This document shows positions 61,809 to 64,000 of a stretch of DNA of 64,000 nucleotides, in pieces. The position numbers and the translations under genes are program-made. Under the pieces are notes generated by a model, which saw nothing but the letters and a program-made list of their open reading frames with translations, did not search any database and was not told the DNA's origin. Every line of letters starts with the position of its first letter. Position 1 is the stretch's first letter. The stretch is from Phymatolithon calcareum (lineage: Eukaryota; Rhodophyta; Florideophyceae; Hapalidiales), in NCBI GenBank assembly GCA_977006965.1, contig OZ345373.1, positions 1,798,001-1,862,000 on the forward strand. The letters are read 5' to 3'.

Positions 61809-63084
61809 CAGCGCATTTTATCTCACTTATAGTGAGGCTACGCCCTTTTCCAGTGCCACGAAACTTTTCGAGGTGCAGCTGCGCGACCCGATTGGATGAT
61901 CCCTAAAAGAGATGTCACATGTCCTAAATTGTGCATCTTGCGCTCCCTGCCCAGATATGCGACCCATATCAGTAACCGCTTGCAAGAACTTAGCAGGTCC
62001 GTGGGTTGACGTCCATCATGGACGTAAACACAGCTTGTTGCACCGTAGCAGCGCCCGAAATTATACTATTACCATGTCCTCGTTACTTGCTTCACAGCTC
62101 TTTGAAGCTACGAAGAATGAGAGCATTAGAACGCTGGTGCTGCATTTGGGAAGGGAAGTGCTAGGGACACTTGGCACGCTCTTGAAAACGCCTCCAGCAG
62201 TAAACATCAGTTCCTTCTCGATTTCTGAGATTTCTTCTGTTTCAACGACTACAAAACTCAACGCCTGTTATATCGATGGTGGTGCCGCCACCCATTTTCG
62301 GACTTTTCTATATAATGGAGATTACGTCGTAGCTTTTCGGATTATAATATCCTAAAGGCTACGAAGTCAGTCACTCCCGTCATACGCGAAGGATCTCGCT
62401 CAGCATTTTTTGGCCAAATCAGGTTTCGCCGCGCCGCGAATTCCCTTCCATCAGCACAGGAGAGTCGCATGCAAATGCAACCATACTTTGTCTCCACATT
62501 CGCCTGAGGAGCGGCAATTTCCCATTTTTTGATCTTCAAAGGATGGACCAGAGTTCCTTTTTGTTGAGAGGCACATCGGACGGTCCTGCCAGCATAATAT
62601 TCTTGTGCACGATCCTTTTGTCGCCGACATGGGACAGGATTGGATTGGATTTCTGTTTCATTGAAGCTCCCTTTGTCAATTATCATTGCACCTGAGAGAC
62701 TTTTCGTTGAGCTGCAATCCTTCGCTTACAGTTTCATTTAAGTAGTTGGTTTCGGAAATTTTCTTTGGACAGTATCAACTGCCAATTCCAGCACCTCTTT
62801 TTGAAAATTGGAAAGTCATTGTTTCGGCATTAAGTTTGAAATATCCTTGAGGTCTTCATCTAGTTCGGAATCTTCGTTTCTTGCTTGCTCTTGCCAGGAG
62901 CATGGGAAGCCTTGAAATAACCAGTGCGTGCAAAGAAGAATGTGCTTCGCTTTCTGACATGGGGCAGGACTGCGCTTGAAAATTTATTTTCTTTACTTTT
63001 TCAAAGCGGTCACTAAGGAGTCCTTTCTAGCAGTAGAACTACGAGGTTTCCCGTCCGCCATTCTGGTGCGCGTTTCGTGAGCTG
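61809..63084. other. Intergenic, frames of unknown value
   Basis: A 147-codon plus-strand frame (61912-62355) and a 114-codon minus-strand frame (62342-62686) have no recognisable motif. The plus frame has Leu/Ser-rich composition and a Met at 62073 (MSSLLASQLFEATKN). I cannot support a gene call. Confidence 0.35.
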
Positions 63085-63165
63085 CACAAAGGTAGGTGGC
63101 ATCAGAGGAAGCCTTGACCATATCTTCGGAAGTCTGTGGGGCTTTTAAATAAACTTGAATTATAA
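63085..63165 (+). repeat. LINE-B family 3' tail
   Basis: GGCATCAGAGGAAGCC, CATATCTTCGGAAGTCTG and GGGGCTTTTAAATAAACTT are followed by an A-rich end. Nearly identical to the tail at 24745-24835 (opposite strand). Confidence 0.7.
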
Positions 63166-64000
63166 AAAAAGTAGAACTACAAAAGGAATGATAGCGTGCC
63201 AAATTTTTTCTAGCTCGTCAAGCCCTGTGAGAGCTTGGAGCACAGGTCCGGAATCATGCTTTCTAATTCTATGGGCTTGTACATGCTACGAAAAACGTCA
63301 ACATGATCGGACGGTTATCAGAAAACTTCAAGCAGACAAAATTTGATGCTTTTTGTGCAAGCTCCATTATCTTAGGTTTTCCCGAGAGGCTTCAGCGGAA
63401 GCACTTGATTGTTGCTTGTCACCATTTAGGACAAAAGACAAAGAGAAAGGCATGCAGTGGAGAAATGTTCATTGAGAAGGTCGTGAACACTGGCAGGGCC
63501 GGCCCGGATAAATACCAACTTGACCAATATTGCAACCGGAAGAAATTTTCTGAGCGCGGAGTCGGTCGCACACATTCGATACCGTTGCTGGTGGTGTCGG
63601 TAAGTGCCAACAGTGTCGCTGTCTGAAGGAGGCTAGCGTACGCGAACAGCCCGGCTGTATCTACCGCCGGCTTCTTCGCTATGCGGTTCACAAGATTTTC
63701 ACTCATGAAAAGCGAGCTCTTCAAATAACGCAAAAGAGCTGTCTCAAATTTCGGATCATGTTATTCATAAATGTTCTCAAAATCCTATTAGATGGAACGG
63801 AGTAAGGTTGATGGTCAGAGAACAGGACAGCATGGGCAACCAGACCGCATCATTCTGCCAAAGGCTGAGAGGAAAATACTAAACAATGCCACGGCCAACA
63901 CAGGTATTGGGACAAAATTGGAAGGGAGCACAACACAAGCAAAAGAGCGAGTCTACGAGCAGGCTTTTCCAGGACTGCGCGCACGGTCTCATGTTTTTAT
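63166..64000. other. Window end, no recognised gene
   Basis: Frames on both strands (63303-63626 plus and 63419-63733 minus, each just over 100 codons) overlap and lack motifs. Either might be part of a gene that continues outside the window. Confidence 0.3.

Overview
The window looks like a piece of a eukaryotic nuclear genome packed with transposons. It has GT-AG introns (one donor GTGCGT, the others GTAAGT; two of them exactly 64 nt), Copia retrotransposons, LINEs, hAT-like, Tc1/mariner-like and Harbinger-like DNA transposons, and widely spaced, mostly intron-poor host genes. A plastid-type PgsA and secreted algal-style beta-helix proteins with a Cys-rich tail suggest an alga. A florideophyte red alga such as Chondrus crispus is my best guess, but the species is inference only.

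Layout. 1-5.4 kb: unexplained GC-rich DNA, a decayed Copia pol and a complete hAT-like MITE with an 8-bp target duplication. 5.6-9.7 kb: two convergent glutathione S-transferase-like paralogues separated by decayed LINE C-terminal fragments. 9.7-13.8 kb: mostly gene-poor, with a fold-back element built from GTGTCAC iterations. 13.9-22.9 kb: a decayed LINE (LINE-C) split by a 3.26-kb two-gene DDE transposon. 25.1-30.8 kb: a Russian doll, in which a hAT-like element holds a 91-bp MITE that itself holds a 514-bp TRIM, and also holds a nearly complete Copia with 395-bp LTRs. 32.6-34.4 kb: an intact secreted beta-helix gene. 34.9-38.1 kb: a young LINE-A with an 859-aa open frame, nested in a LINE-C remnant. 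39.5-48 kb: LINE and SINE insertions with clean target duplications, a beta-helix pseudogene broken by a Tc1/mariner element, and a multi-exon secreted Cys-rich gene. 48.6-62 kb: host genes, namely a RING-like protein, plastid-type PgsA divergent from an epoxide-hydrolase-like protein, and two large F-box/LRR-like paralogues, with a palindrome-rich MITE region at 50-51.3 kb. 62-64 kb: no convincing gene, one LINE tail.

How parts relate. LINE-A, LINE-C and a third family (LINE-D) seem to share a C-terminal ORF2 domain. Copies related to LINE-A end in (CTT)n and four of the five target duplications I can define begin with CTT or TTCT. A SINE-like element carries a LINE-A-like tail and was probably mobilised by that machinery. 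The 50.4-51.3 kb MITE shares its terminal inverted repeats with the two-gene transposon. Near-perfect palindromes of 30-62 bp recur at several unrelated places and are not explained by the genes.
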